DNA of 64,000 nucleotides. Source: Pseudoneurospora amorphoporcata. Its lineage: Eukaryota > Ascomycota > Sordariomycetes > Sordariales > Sordariaceae. Under the pieces are notes generated by a model. The model was not told where the DNA came from. It searched no databases and saw nothing but the letters and a program-made list of their open reading frames with translations. The position numbers and the translations under genes are program-made. Shown here piece by piece: positions 42,315 through 54,002 of the stretch. Positions within the stretch are counted from its first letter, which is position 1; each line of letters begins with the position of its first letter. The stretch is from contig MU859157.1 in NCBI GenBank assembly GCA_033297205.1, positions 62,001 to 126,000 of the forward strand. The letters run 5' to 3'.

Positions 42315-43725
42315 TTACATCGGCATATCTACACCGGGAAGCTTGGTAAGCCTTACTACAGATATATTGTTAGTAATTATTTAAATCCACTATCAAAATT
42401 CACTTGCACTCAGCTTAGGGGGAATACTTACAACCATTATAATCCTCCTTAGCCAACTTTTTAACCGCGTATTTCCTCGTATCTTCAATTTTCTGCGTTT
42501 TGAGGGTGGCGTACTTGGCGCCTATGCAACCCGCTGTATCTATGGCCTTCTGGAGGGAATCACCTTTCTAGCCAAATACGTAATCGGCGTGCTGGCCTAG
42601 GCCGGTAGGGTCGCCCGTGCTGAGTATAAACGGCTGCGAGCCGTCGGCAGGCTATTCGGCCTTGTTGTTGAATTTGGTGGTGTCCTAGACGACCTCGTAT
42701 ATGAGCTGTGGAATCCGGACCGAGTGAGTGGATGGGCAGGAGCCGCCTAGCGATAGGAAGGTGGCGGGCCCGGAGGTTGGGTAGGCTCCGTAGTCTTGGT
42801 GGTTGGGGGAGTCGAGGTTTTTACTATCCCAGCAGCTGTTGTTTTTTTGAGCTGGAGGTTAGTATGTGATGACGGGGTGGACAGTTGCCCTCCGACGGGA
42901 ATGAGGCATGCAGGGGACTTGAAAGAAAAGAAGAAAAAAACTCACGTTGGGAAGTGGATGTTGGATCGGATACCGCCCGGGCAGGGCTTGCTGGGCAAAG
43001 CTTCCGTGTCCACTTTATCATCCTGGCACGGAGCACCGGTGTCGCCACCAAAGTTGGGTCCGGTGTAGCAGCGGTAGCAGTTTTGTCTCTTCAACTTGGT
43101 GTTGGGTCTCGAGCACATGTTCGGGTCGCCGACGAGCATACGGATCCCTGTTTTGTGCCGTGGATATTGCATGGAGCCAGAGTCTGGCTCGTTCGGAATC
43201 ATATTTACCGCCAAAGCACACACAACCAACGTGCGACTAAAACGGAAGGGATCTAGATCTGTTCAAAAAATGAAAAATGAAACTCACCGGCTTAAAAGCA
43301 GTAATCTTCCCCGGATCAGCCGACACATAATAAACCAGCACACCACCATTGATCTGGGTGCTAAACTGGTCGTTAAACTGCAACGCCGCGCCGCCCTGCG
43401 GCACTCGCTTGTAGGTCCCGTTGCGGGCCTTGAAGTATAGGTTCGCCGTCCAGTAGTTGGAGAAGTTCTCGGAGAACTGGCAAGTGGTGCAGCTGGCGAG
43501 CTCGGAAACGTCCGTGTGAGGCATCGACACGTTGAACCCGTTTCCGCCCACCATCTGGTGCACGTGGGGAGACGGGATCTGGCCCGGGTTGACGAGAGGG
43601 TCGATCCGGTCGATGACGACCTGGGCACAGCCGAAGCGGAGCATGGTGACGCGGTTGCCACCGCCGAAGCCTTGGGGCAAGGCTTCGGCGCCCGCGAAGA
43701 GCGCGATGAGGGTGGTCCAGAACAT
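42315..43725 (-). pseudogene. DUF1996 secreted-protein gene, 3' half inactivated by RIP-like mutation
   Basis: Four exons can be traced: 43725-43288, 43147-42946, 42835-42432 and 42355-42315. Exon 1 starts MFWTTLIALFAGAEA, a signal peptide, followed by the DUF1996 beginning (VTMLRFGCAQ, DPLVNPG, SPHVHQMVGGN). Exon 2 carries the family core RMLVGDPNM and CYRCYTGP. Exon 3 reads the rest of the domain (NLDSPNHQD, SCPSTHSVRIPQL, STGDPTGLGQHADYVFG), but TAG stands at three expected Trp codons: after Glu-Val-Val (42687), after Ala-Glu (42654) and after Phe-Gly (42570). All three are TGG-to-TAG, and further TG-to-TA changes surround them. The exon 1/exon 2 junction also lacks one base for the family reading frame. 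In intact relatives this is a secreted, copper-site-like protein of unknown role. The product here would be truncated. Confidence 0.85.
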
Positions 43726-45444
43726 TGTGAGTGACGAGGGAAGGTCGAGGAGCTGGATGAAGGGCAGAGGAGTTGCTTCTCGGAAATGGTGATGTGAGAA
43801 AGACATAGCCTAGAACGAGGAAAGACTTGGGTGTCCGTCGAACCGACTGAAAAGGGGCAACGGTTGAGAAGAGGGGGGCGAGTGTCCTAGGACCATGTTT
43901 ATAAGTCGGACAATGCGTAGCATGTTGGGCCCACAAATTTTGAGCCGCTCACGTTGTCCTGGGGTGGCTTGCAATTGCCGTCTTTTTTCCACCAAGTAGA
44001 AATGCCGAGTGCCATGGGGGCTCCATCTGGGATATTGTTCAATATCAACCTGTCACTTCAAGGTTCTAATTCGGCATGTGCAGCCTATGAGGGACGACGG
44101 TAGCATTGGGCGGATAGGCTAGATCCGGGGTACATGGTATGTGAGGGAGCCATAAGTGTGGCCTGGATAATATCAAATGGATATGTTGATGACAAGGCCC
44201 AATTTATCGGTCGGCCTCTTGGTCAAGACAAAACCGCCGTGGGGGTGGAGGGTTGACAGACACAAAACGTGGATAAAAGGGCGGCAACTTCCTGATAGGA
44301 GGGTGTTGAAAGGAAGGGATGGGTCGGGAGCAAGATACTCACACAAATGCAACGAGTGACAGGAAAACATGGGATGGGTATCATGCAACCTGATTCCAGA
44401 CTCAATGAAGATGGACCCAAACAGGGAAAGGGGTTGTTTAACTGGTGGCGTTACTCGTTGTCGATGTCGTCGTGATATGTGATATTAGGCATGTTCCGGC
44501 TAACCGAGATGCCAAGCTCGTCGTTATTGTCGATGACCATCCTCCTCCTCGCCAGTCTCGACATCAGATTGACAGTCAAATAACGGTAGAAGCATACGGA
44601 AGATGAAAGAGAAAAGGGGGTAATGTAAGTTGATTGGTAGGCCAGGGAAACATGCAAGAGCACTTGCTGATGGAGGGTGATACTGCTTCAGACGCCCTGA
44701 AGAGAGAATTGACCTGAAAAGAGCAAGATTTGCCGATCATCTGCCTTATGTTCGTTCACTGTTCGATCACGGCGACGTCAACACAGAAGAATAAGTTGAG
44801 AGTGCAAAGTAGAAGGAGAGGAAATTCATCTCTAAATGAGTAGTCTGAGCTACAGAACCTGGAGAGATGGGATAGATAGAAGAAACCCTGCCCTCTGAGA
44901 CCATGTCTGTATGCGTATAAAACGAGCGCTCAACCACATGTGGTCTTGATCTGTACATGCCCTGGGGTATCTCCGATACAAGCCACTTGCTCCGTAAACT
45001 ACGTTGATGTAGCAAAGTGAATTTAGACCCGAAAACCTTATCAGGAAGTTGTCTGGAAAAGAGTGGAACTGATTGGCCACTTCTTAGGTGAATTGTCACT
45101 TGCTCCGTAAAGTCGTAGAGGCAGCAACGTGAACCATAAAAAACCAACAATGAAAACCAAAGCATGTCCAGAAGCGGGTTCCTAGAACTGACCACTTCGT
45201 ACTGTAAATAAAAAGCAAGCTGGAAGCAAGAAAGCAACAGAAAGTCATCAGAGAGTGATGATAAGTGGATTTGCTTGAGAACGCAGTGACCATGAGAGAA
45301 TGGTATGCCAATGAGACAACAATATACCCTTGTGGTCGGGTGATATGTCAAAGAGCAGGCTGCACTTCGCAGTAATGACCGCAACGCCCGACCTCTGAAA
45401 GAAGGCCCCAGATAGTCGTCGCTCTTCGTCCAGTGGTCCAGTGC
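43726..45444. other. Intergenic with a short imperfect direct repeat
   Basis: Upstream side of the DUF1996 relic, with a TATAAA on the minus strand at 43898-43903, and the 3' flank of the gene at 45445. A repeat of about 38 nt beginning CACTTGCTCCGTAAA occurs at 44984 and again at 45097. A 205-codon minus frame (44767-45384) covers both repeats and shows no bias or domain. Confidence 0.45.
44984..45133. repeat. Imperfect direct repeat, two units of about 38 nt spaced 113 nt
   Basis: Unit 1 is 44984-45021 and unit 2 is 45097-45133. They share CACTTGCTCCGTAAA and a later GCAA-GTGAA, with a few substitutions and one gap. Confidence 0.6.
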
Positions 45445-47313
45445 TTAATCCTGCTCCCTCCCAAGATGTTGAAGCTGAAGCCAAGATCGGATCTCCTCGT
45501 CAATATCCGCAGAGCCCCTCGGTTCGTCCCAGCTATGCTTAGTCTTGACGACGTTCTTCTTCAGCTCATTAGCGACAAAGTCGCCGAGCCCCATACCGGT
45601 GTTCTTTTCGTGTGAGATATTCTTGCCGCCGTGCTCGTCATCGCCATCAATATCCATGGCATCCGGCATGACTGTGTCCTCGCGATCAAGACGACCCAGA
45701 CTAACCCATCCCCAGTCGACAATGACCTCCTTGTACCAGCGCGCTGTCAGTTCCCAGCTGAGTTGCATAGCCCGCAAGACGGGCCAGGCGAGGCCATCTG
45801 TTTGAGATGTGGAAGGTCGGAGTTGGAGTTTGTGGTATGCGGGAGTAATGTCCTCGCCCATGTCTTGAGGAGGAGCAGGAGCTGAGATACAGAACAGTCT
45901 CGCTCTGGCTGGATCTATGGGCGAGTTCTCACCACCAGGCTGCAGCGGCGTGACCTCAAACCGGATAATGCCCGGAATGACGTAGCGCTTGGCTCTCTCT
46001 AGCTGCGCGGGAGAAACGAGGTGAAGTGAGTGTGAGGGGATGGGAAGCGCGAAGTGACCGAGGCGCGAGACATCGGGGGCTTGTCGATGCTCGAAGCACT
46101 GGTTCCAGATCATCTTGAGATCATGGGCGGCAAATGCGTCGCCCACTTTGCGTTTCTGGATAGAGCGAGTTGATGCTTGGCTGGGCTTGGGGTCAGGTTT
46201 CTTCTCGGGCCTAGGCTGGTCGGGGGGGCGGAGATTGGTGGTTGAGAGTGGAACAGGGCAATGTACGCTCTGCTGTGGCTCCTGGTCTGCGGATTTGTCG
46301 TCTCCTGAAGTTGTCATCCTGCTCGACAAGGAAGGAGGGAAAGGGGGACTTGAATCCGTTTTCACGGCCAAGGTTCTGGAGACTTGAAGGGTGGAACAGT
46401 CGGAGACCTTTTCTAGAGACCTATTGGAAGGAATACGGGGCTTGGGAGGCAGACCAATAGGGAGGTGAACATGGGGTTTAGGAGGCAGACCAGTGCCAGA
46501 CGTCGGTGGAGCAATAGCCTTCAGGGGAGCAGCAGCCTTCGAGGAAGGAACAGCCCTCGCGAGAGGAGCAGCCTTTATAGATGCAGCAGTCTTCGGGGTA
46601 ACCGGCTTCTTTGAAGCAGTCTCTGGTTGCGTTTTGGGCGTCTCGATGGGGATGCTGGTTGTCGAGATGTACCGAGGTTTGAGGATATTTTCCCCGGTCC
46701 GAGCAGCAGCGGGCTGGGCCGTCAAGGGCGATAATATAAATCTCGCCATGGGCGGAAAGTAATGACCATGAGCACTTTTTGAGGCTGAGATCGGTTCTGG
46801 GCGCCGGTGAAAAGCCTCCGGAAACTCTGACTGTCCGCCCTGGTTTTCCGTTTGTTGCGGCGCCGGTTTTGGGCGAGGAAGGGGTTTGGGCTCGGGCTCG
46901 GCGCAGTCCTCGAAAGCCTCAGGACTCGGACCATCGCCGACAAAAAGTGAATCTTCATCATATTCATCACGCGACCTACTACGACCAGGCCTGGCCCTGG
47001 GGCTTGGGAGGGGCGACTGATTGGTGATCTCTCCTAACGCTCCGGAAGAGACTCCTTCAGCGCGTTGATCTCCGTGTCGAGACGCATCATGCTGGTGGTA
47101 ACTCCAACCAGGAGCAGTGAAATTTCGCCCACTGTGGTTCCATGGGTGACTTGCCGCATGACCTCTGGGAGGGGATGCTTGCTGCGAGTTAGATCTGCGT
47201 CGATGTCTAGATTGAGATCCACCACCTGCAGGGCGAGGCGAGTCACGGCCGTAGCTGTTACGACGCGGCCCCGGTCGGTAGGAATCCACCGGAGGTATCC
47301 TCCTGAACCCCAT
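45445..47313 (-). CDS. Long, mostly disordered protein of unknown function
   Basis: A single 622-aa exon from the ATG at 47313. Residues 1-390 are Pro/Ser/Arg/Lys-rich with internal near-repeats (GLPPKPHVHLPIGLPPKPRI; runs of Ala-Pro-Ala-Lys type). From about 395 the composition becomes that of a folded domain: a block around DLKMIWNQCFEHRQAPD, then VSPAQLERAKRYVIPGIIRFEV, a stretch of about 80 residues with Trp and Leu, and KEVIVDWGWVSLGRLDRED. The acidic end includes MDIDGDDE. No signal peptide or membrane span. This layout (disordered N-terminus, unique C-terminal domain) is typical of fungal-specific regulators, but no family was recognised. Confidence 0.75.
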   Translation of the reverse strand: MGFRRIPPVDSYRPGPRRNSYGRDSPRPAGGGSQSRHRRRSNSQQASPPRGHAASHPWNHSGRNFTAPGWSYHQHDASRHGDQRAEGVSSGALGEITNQSPLPSPRARPGRSRSRDEYDEDSLFVGDGPSPEAFEDCAEPEPKPLPRPKPAPQQTENQGGQSEFPEAFHRRPEPISASKSAHGHYFPPMARFILSPLTAQPAAARTGENILKPRYISTTSIPIETPKTQPETASKKPVTPKTAASIKAAPLARAVPSSKAAAPLKAIAPPTSGTGLPPKPHVHLPIGLPPKPRIPSNRSLEKVSDCSTLQVSRTLAVKTDSSPPFPPSLSSRMTTSGDDKSADQEPQQSVHCPVPLSTTNLRPPDQPRPEKKPDPKPSQASTRSIQKRKVGDAFAAHDLKMIWNQCFEHRQAPDVSRLGHFALPIPSHSLHLVSPAQLERAKRYVIPGIIRFEVTPLQPGGENSPIDPARARLFCISAPAPPQDMGEDITPAYHKLQLRPSTSQTDGLAWPVLRAMQLSWELTARWYKEVIVDWGWVSLGRLDREDTVMPDAMDIDGDDEHGGKNISHEKNTGMGLGDFVANELKKNVVKTKHSWDEPRGSADIDEEIRSWLQLQHLGREQD

Positions 47314-49020
47314 CGCTGATCAGATGGAACGCAATGCTAGGTTTCCAGGAAAGAAGGAAGTAGAGCCTTGGTCTGTTCTCTTCAGATAGAAGCAAAGGCG
47401 GGTGTGCCGACGTGAGTCGTCGTAAGACAGGGCGATCAAGGAGTGAAAAGACTCAAAGGGGGGCGGGATCGTGGTGAGTTCACTTCGCACGCGTTCTTGT
47501 GCTCCTAAAAGGCAAAGTTTGCCCTGTTGACGTTGAGGTGAAAAGCAACAAGTTCAACTGGTGAAGTTGATGCTTGGTGCGGGTACACCTATAGACACTG
47601 GTCTGGTAAATCGAGGATACGATGAGAAATGAGACAGAGATACCTTGGTTTGACTTGATATACTCGTGAGCGTGGTAGTGTTGTGATTGATGGAGAAGAG
47701 AACGTTGGTGGGGGAGAACCGCGCACCCCCGTTGTTTTTGTAATCGACAGTCGCGTTGCCGGGCCAGCGTGGTTTTGCAAACGAAAGGGTGAAGAGTCGT
47801 GTCATTGGTGACTGGTTGTCGCCTCGTATTTTTTATCCCATGTTAAGTTTAGGACTTGCCTTTTCAGATATTGTGTTTCTCAGTCATTCTTCGGCGCGAC
47901 AGTCTGTGTTGAAAGCCCATCTGGAAAGATGGAGGATGGCGGGTAGACGGTGAGATGGATAAATATACTCGAGCAAAGGCAACGGTATGTCTGTCTCTTC
48001 CCAAGGTTTACAACTTGATGCTCCTGCCCACCGTGGGTACCTCATCTGGATGTCAAGTTCCATGAAGCATGTCGGCATAGGTGCCATTTAACAGGAGACA
48101 TGCCCCTAGTCAAGAGGCATACGGCCCCGTCCAACGTTCATCATAGAATCAGTGAAATGAACCGGATACTTACCTCTTGGGCTTTGAAGAACAAAGCAAG
48201 GTCACCACGTACTGACACAAGGTCCTTGTTACCAAGGGGTGCCCGTTCCTGAGAGCTGGTCAAGCCTGTGGTTCATCTCTTTTCCCTCTTTGAGTGATGC
48301 ACCATGAAATCCAGCCGTGGTGAGATGAGGACCTGAAGCTGTGGGGTTGAACATACCGGTTCTACTCCGGAGCCTGAAAAGGGACATTGTATGTACATCT
48401 GAACACCTGCGAAGACGAAGACGCTGATCTTAATGACTTGTAGATTTGTGAACAAACGGCATTACAGCTGTTTCCTCCACTGAACTGACGGTGTTGTAAA
48501 CCCAACCATGCGTGCCGCAAGGCAACTCTGTAGAACAACCACAATGCTCCAATCACCCAGACAAAAGATGGCGTGTATAATGTTGTCGTTCTCGGATACC
48601 GTACTCATGAACCATACTGCGAGGTGGCGAAATCCTCCAAGCAAGTGCCGCGGCTGTATGCTTCCTCGCACCTCACATCCAATGGATCGCATTGTCACTC
48701 TTGCAACCAAATATGCCCCTGACGCATATCCTGAACGACTCTCCTCCACCGCGGCTTGAAGGATGCCATCTTATCGGAGTCGGCTTGTCTAGGCGCAGTA
48801 GGTCGTGGATGGTGTATGTAGCGCCGGGCCCGGGTAAATCGTCCGTGATCCATCATGTTCGCCTCTCATGTATCATCCTTTTTGTCCGCTTTTCTCAAAT
48901 CCTCGAGCATCATCCGAACTCTCTCTTGGTCTATCGATATTTCGTAGATAAAAATAGCATGTGCCGACTGGATAAGTGGAAAGCGTCCGGTTCATAGGAG
49001 TCTGGCAGACGAGATCGCGT
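47314..49020. other. Intergenic, no gene recognised
   Basis: About 1.7 kb between two minus-strand genes. Several frames of 60-100 codons exist on both strands without bias, motif or splice support. Confidence 0.4.
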
Positions 49021-49388
49021 TCACTTCTTGGGAGGTAGTGGTTGATTATCGATGTCGGTTGGCGTTCCCCGCGCCTGATTGCGTATTTCATCGATGAAGA
49101 ATTTGACAAAGGTCTGGACTTGTGGCTTCTGTAGGTTCGGATCCTCGGTCGCCTCGCCCTCGCGCAGCGGTTCATTGGGATCACGGCCATGGCGGAACTC
49201 TTCGACGGTTCGATGGATCTTGCGAACGCCGTGGTGGAATTGTGGAATTTGAAGGACTCGAGCGACAAGGGCGTCCTACAGCAGAGAGAAGGAGAGTTTA
49301 GTCAGTACCCCTACGATGGAAGGAAGACCGGAAAACAAACCTCGACCTTGAACCACATCATGGTGACGATTTTGGCGATCAAACTCAT
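49021..49388 (-). CDS. mrx7: MRX7-like small mitochondrial protein (DUF2720), 2 exons
   Basis: Exons 49388-49341 and 49275-49021 join in phase to give 100 aa. The 65-nt intron has donor GTTTGT, branch TACTGAC and acceptor CTGTAG. Exon 1 encodes MSLIAKIVTMMWFKVE, a short hydrophobic and basic start like an organelle-targeting or membrane-associated helix. Exon 2 contains FHHGVRKIHRTVEEFRHGRD, then Pro-x-Glu-Pro-Leu-Arg and a second helix FVKFFIDEIRNQARGTP. This two-part pattern (HR-V-H-rich helix, basic R-x-G, then an acidic FhxEI helix) is that of the fungal Mrx7 family, a component associated with the mitochondrial ribosome/expression assembly (MIOREX) in yeast. Length matches the family. 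Assignment rests on pattern memory, so moderate confidence; the gene itself is well supported by phase and codon use. Confidence 0.72.
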
Positions 49389-50427
49389 GTTGAAGGACTC
49401 GTTCGGATGTCGTATTAGGTGCCGGTGGGATAGTACAGTGGTCACATCAAGAAAAGAAGAAGCTAAGGTGAGCAAGATGCCCTCTTCATTTCCCTCGGAC
49501 AGCAGCAGCGCGTGGTGGTGCTGATGAAGAAGAGTGTCCAGCCGCGAATCTGAAGTGGAAAGTTGAAGTCAAGAGTCGAAGTCCACTGGAGTTTAGAGGT
49601 ACAGTGGCACCAGCGGACTGCCAGATCTGCAGATCTGGCTCCCGCGCAATGCGGGGTGAACTGCTTAGTCATCGGGCGGTTTGCGCTGTCTGTTTAGCTT
49701 CCGTGCCGCGTCTTGGCGTTCCGCAACTCTCGTCTCTCAATTCACGGGGCACTTGCTCACTTCCACTTCATTCTTGCTTGACACTCTTCAGCTCGGGCGT
49801 CAACTAGAACCATCGGGCACTTCTGTCGCCATTGGCCTGTGACTGGCACAATGACGCCTACACTTTTTGCATCACTCTCGACGCATCCAGGGTATCCTTA
49901 CTGCATTTCAAGACCCCTACATCTATGGACAAAAAACCGCTCGGGATCTGATGACCATATTCCTCTGAACTCTTCTGGACACTCTCCGAGGGTTTCCCTA
50001 CATATAAGACTGAACGTTGGGCGAAATAGTCATCGGTGAAAAGCAGTCGTACTATGTAAAGAACTAACGGTGGAGCAGGAAATGATATCCAACCGAACGG
50101 TGTGAACATATCGAAACAAATGAACAAAAACTGAAGTGGAGGACACATGATTGGATGGGTGTTGAGAGTTCCAAAGCATCACAGAAAAGAAGACAGGAAG
50201 AGCTACCCAAAAGAAAAACACTCGGAAAAGAGAAACAAACGTGGAGAACAGCGGGGGTGCGGTAAGAGGATGGCCGATAACAGGGCAAAGTGAAAGGCGA
50301 AAAGGAGCCAGAAATGTCTCTAAAGGTTGGGGAAAAGATGAGAGACAAAATAAAAGAATTCACACGGACAGCTCAAGCCAATGGCACCCTCCGAAATGTT
50401 CGGTACATTCTGCATCCGTCTCTGTAT
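49389..50427. other. Intergenic, no gene recognised
   Basis: Upstream side of the MRX7-like gene and 3' side of the 1103-aa gene. No frame shows bias. Purine-rich A/G tracts at 50150-50350. Confidence 0.4.
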
Positions 50428-53400
50428 TTACCGATTTCCTACCACCAAATTTCCCAAACGTTGCCGAATGACATTCGTTCCCTTTTGCTTCATGTCGATC
50501 GGCTCACCCATCTCGTCACTGCCGAGCCTGCTTGGTGGTGATAAAACAAAAACTTGGCTCTTTCCACCGTTGTTGACAAGTAGACATGAAGATGGATGCG
50601 AAGGATTGGCCGTAGGTGAAGGTGTCATCCTATCCATTTGTGTGGCAGAGTCTCCAGAGTCGCTACCACTCCCGTCAGGAGGCAACATGTTTAAAACCTG
50701 CTGATTGCTATCCGGGAAAGAATCGTTTGGCTGAGCCGAAATGTCCGTAAGAGAGACCGTGACAATTTGGTCAACCCCATCATCCGGCCAAAGGCGCCTG
50801 ATCAAGTTGACGAGTCCTTGGCCAAAAATGACAGCGCCATTTCTGGACTCTTCCAGATGAGACGGCATGATGCGGTGCTGCATTTTGGAAAGGCGAGGGA
50901 GCTTGGTCGTTGTTGCCGGCACAACAAATTGTACAGGACAGCAATTGGTGTTCGAGGGCGCCTCGGAGCTGTCCCTGGTCGAGCATGGACAGGCAGAGAA
51001 GGGGTGGCCCCTTGGAGATGGATTCAACCATCCCCGTTGTCTGGTAAGGCGCAAAAGCTTCACCGTAGTGTCTTCATGTTTCTCGTCAGAAGAAAGGTCC
51101 CCAGCGATGTGAAGTATGTCGTCCACGCCGGCGCAGAGGTAATACTTTCCCTTTGGGATGGCGGCCCAGTTCTGACAAGAAGCACGGCTGGAACCAGGAG
51201 CCGGAACTATCAGTTCTCCAAACCCTTTACCCAAAAGAGTCACAGCTCCAATCTCTTTCACAAAATCAACCCAGCTGAATGCGTCCATAGTCAGTGAAGC
51301 CTCTCGGAGATCAAGATCACGCCCAAGCGCTAGATCACAGAAATCCCAGCCCTGAAGGCGACGGCGTAACCGTACATTGGCGTTTATTCCTTTTGAGGTT
51401 CGAACCTCGGATTGGTGATCGAACATTCTTTCGAGTGTGCCAATCAGTTCTTCCACCTTGTCTTGGAGAGTTATGTATGACGTGTGCGGGTTTTCATCCC
51501 GGACATACATCCCCAGCTTTCGGTTATTGTGATCCCCGAGAGTTAGAATAGCCGAGACCTTGTTGGCTTCCGTATAGATCTTGAACAATGAGAAATCGAA
51601 GAGAAACAGTGAATTAAACTTGTCGGTACGACAACTCTCCAGCGAGTTGCGCAGCAGATGAAAGAGAGCATCGATGCCATTGAGTAGCCACCCGCGCTTG
51701 TCGGCGACATCCCAAAGCACCACAGATTTCTGGTGTACCCATTTCAGCTTCAGTAAGTAACTGTCCCGGGAAATGTGTATCGGCTTGTCTTTTTCTCCAA
51801 TAGCAAAGCTCACCCCTGCAGTCACTGTTGACCCGGCGGAAAGAGTGATCTTCTCCAGGAGAACTTTACGTGATGGCAAGGGCAGCCCCGAAGGTCTGAT
51901 AGAGCCACAGGCAATGGCTGGGTCACCTAGTTGAACCAGTATTAGTATACATCGTTCCGTCGACAGACTCGAGGTTTTCCTGGTAATATGGTCAAAAAAC
52001 TCAAGTTGAGGGACTCACCCGCTCTAAACTGGGCATGATTGCACCAGCCTATGATGTGCCGCGCTGCCAGAATGTCTTCAATCGAGATCTGTTGGCAATC
52101 CGGGCTTTCTCTGCTCGCCGCATCCGAGTAGGAAACTCTGCCACCAGAAGGGTTATAGTAATGATGCCAAAGCACTATGCCGTCGGTTTTCTTAACTGCA
52201 ACAAGCATCGAGGAAAATCCTTTCAGATATTGGCGACCGGCATATTGAGTGAGTCGTGGCGCTTGAACAAGGGAAGCCATCATATCGAAACTGATTTCCA
52301 GCCCGCTATGTTCCAGGCTGCGCGGCCTCCGAAGGATTGGAAACTCGGAAACAACAACAGGATTTCTGAACATAGCCTGCCAACATATCCCATTCTGTAG
52401 GATTGGTGAATGGGCCATTTGACCTTGCTCGTTGCTCAAAGGAGTCAGGCGAGCGTACTTGATATGCAGCGCCTTCATGCCATCTGTGTCGTAAGTTATT
52501 TTCCCAATTTCTGGGCGGATGAAAATTCCAGTGTCGTGATCTGAAGATCGAAGTGCACCAACTATCCATGCCACTACTTCAACTGCCTCGCTTATTGCTT
52601 CTTTGGTTCCTTTTACATCGAACCAAAAAGCAGATGTGTTTGGCTGAAACTGGGCAGTGAACTTGGTGGGTCTCGTTTTGCCATACAACAAGTGCAAGTC
52701 TGATAAAACATCATGATCAGCATCTGCTTCCCCAAACAAAGTGTTGTAGTGCAAGTGCGATCAACACCTGCAATGGATAGGTATGTACTTACCACAGACC
52801 TCTGTGACGCCTTGACTCTCACCATGCCTTCTAAAGGCATCCTGAATAGCGCATAGAATTTCAGGACCCACGCAAGGCCATACCTGGTGAAGGTAAGTTG
52901 AACAGGTAACAGCTTGAGCACTGTCAGGTGTTCCTGTTATTGTAATGACCTCACCAAGCGTTTGGTCTTTGTCCCCGTATTCGTGTGTAAGGAACCCAGC
53001 CAGGTCCCATTGAAATCTGAACCTGATGATCCATACTAGTTCATTGGAGTCAAGAGCCTCTTGAACTGTGTTCGAGAAGGACCGAAAGGGACCTCGCTGC
53101 AAGGTCAATTCCTTTAAGATTGAAGCACAAAGCCACTTAAAGGCAGGTGATCTGACCAATATATCTTCATACCGTGAACACTCGGGTGCATGATTCAAGT
53201 CGTTACTGGCGGTTTTGGTAGCCGATGATGTTCGAGCCAAGTCCCTCACCGGTATGTCGCTTAACCATTTCGATGTTGCTGCCGATACCATGTGTTTGGG
53301 CTGCAGCTGAATGATAGCACCATCTTCTTGCTCTTTTGCATCCAGCAGTATCTTTCTTTCGACGAGAGCCGCGATCCATCTAAAGAAATGTCAGCTCAAC

Positions 53401-54002
53401 ACTTGACCTGTTTCAATTCAGGGTACCTGAAAGCGACAAACGCGAAACGTATCATACTCTGCCATGTCAGAAACAAGAGTCGCTAGGGGGGGTGTGTCCA
53501 GCCGTTCCGAATATGATTTGAGTAAGGCGGGTAAGCGATGTTCGGCGATTAACTCAATCTTGGTGTTATACTCCAAAGGAAGCAAGCGTAACTCATGCGC
53601 CAATCCCGTGGCCAGGACCCGACAGGCGGTACGATCGGTAGGGTCATAATTACCGGTAGGATCGGGAAGTTGGAGATGGGCGGTAAGTTTGTGTGGATTG
53701 AGGCTGAGGCGGATAGGTTCTTCGTTCACAATCTCGTTCACAGTCACGCGTTCCCAAGTCCGACCCAGGTCGTGCAGAAGATCCAATTTTCTTGGAATGG
53801 TCCCTGAGATGTTAGCAATAGTCAGGTTTGCAAGACTGACGTCTTCTTCATCGCGCTTCTGACTCCTTTCTTTCCGCAGAGCCCTTTTCGTGGCTGATAT
53901 TCCACCAGTGGAGCGCAAAGCCTTCGCTGGAGATTTTGACTTGGAAAATAGCCTCTGAAGGTTCGTAGATACCTTGGAATCGCCCGTCTCCGCCGCGCTC
54001 AT
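50428..54002 (-). CDS. Large fungal protein of unknown function, 4 exons, 1103 aa
   Basis: Exons 54002-53458, 53379-52793, 52699-52019 and 51926-50428 join with matching phases (2, 1, 1) and no stop. Introns are 78-93 nt: GTATGA...TTTAG, GTAAGT...TATCAG and GTGAGT...AACTAG, with CTGAC/CTAAT-type branch sites. The start is the ATG at 54002; the frame stays open to 54074. Residues 1-60 are Ser/Lys/Arg-rich. A first unit has an EWIAALVERKI helix resembling a winged-helix or ATP/GTPase-adjacent helix. A second stretch includes WLSDIPVRDLARTSSATKT and YEDILVRSPAFKWLCASI. The C-terminal half is alpha/beta with many aromatic residues, and the last 100 residues are Ser/Pro-rich. No catalytic motif is recognised. 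It looks like a member of a broadly distributed fungal family without a name. Function unknown; gene model strong. Confidence 0.82.

Noticed and set aside
44767..45384. 205-codon minus-strand frame
   Set aside because: No bias and no motif, and it covers a direct repeat; chance frame.
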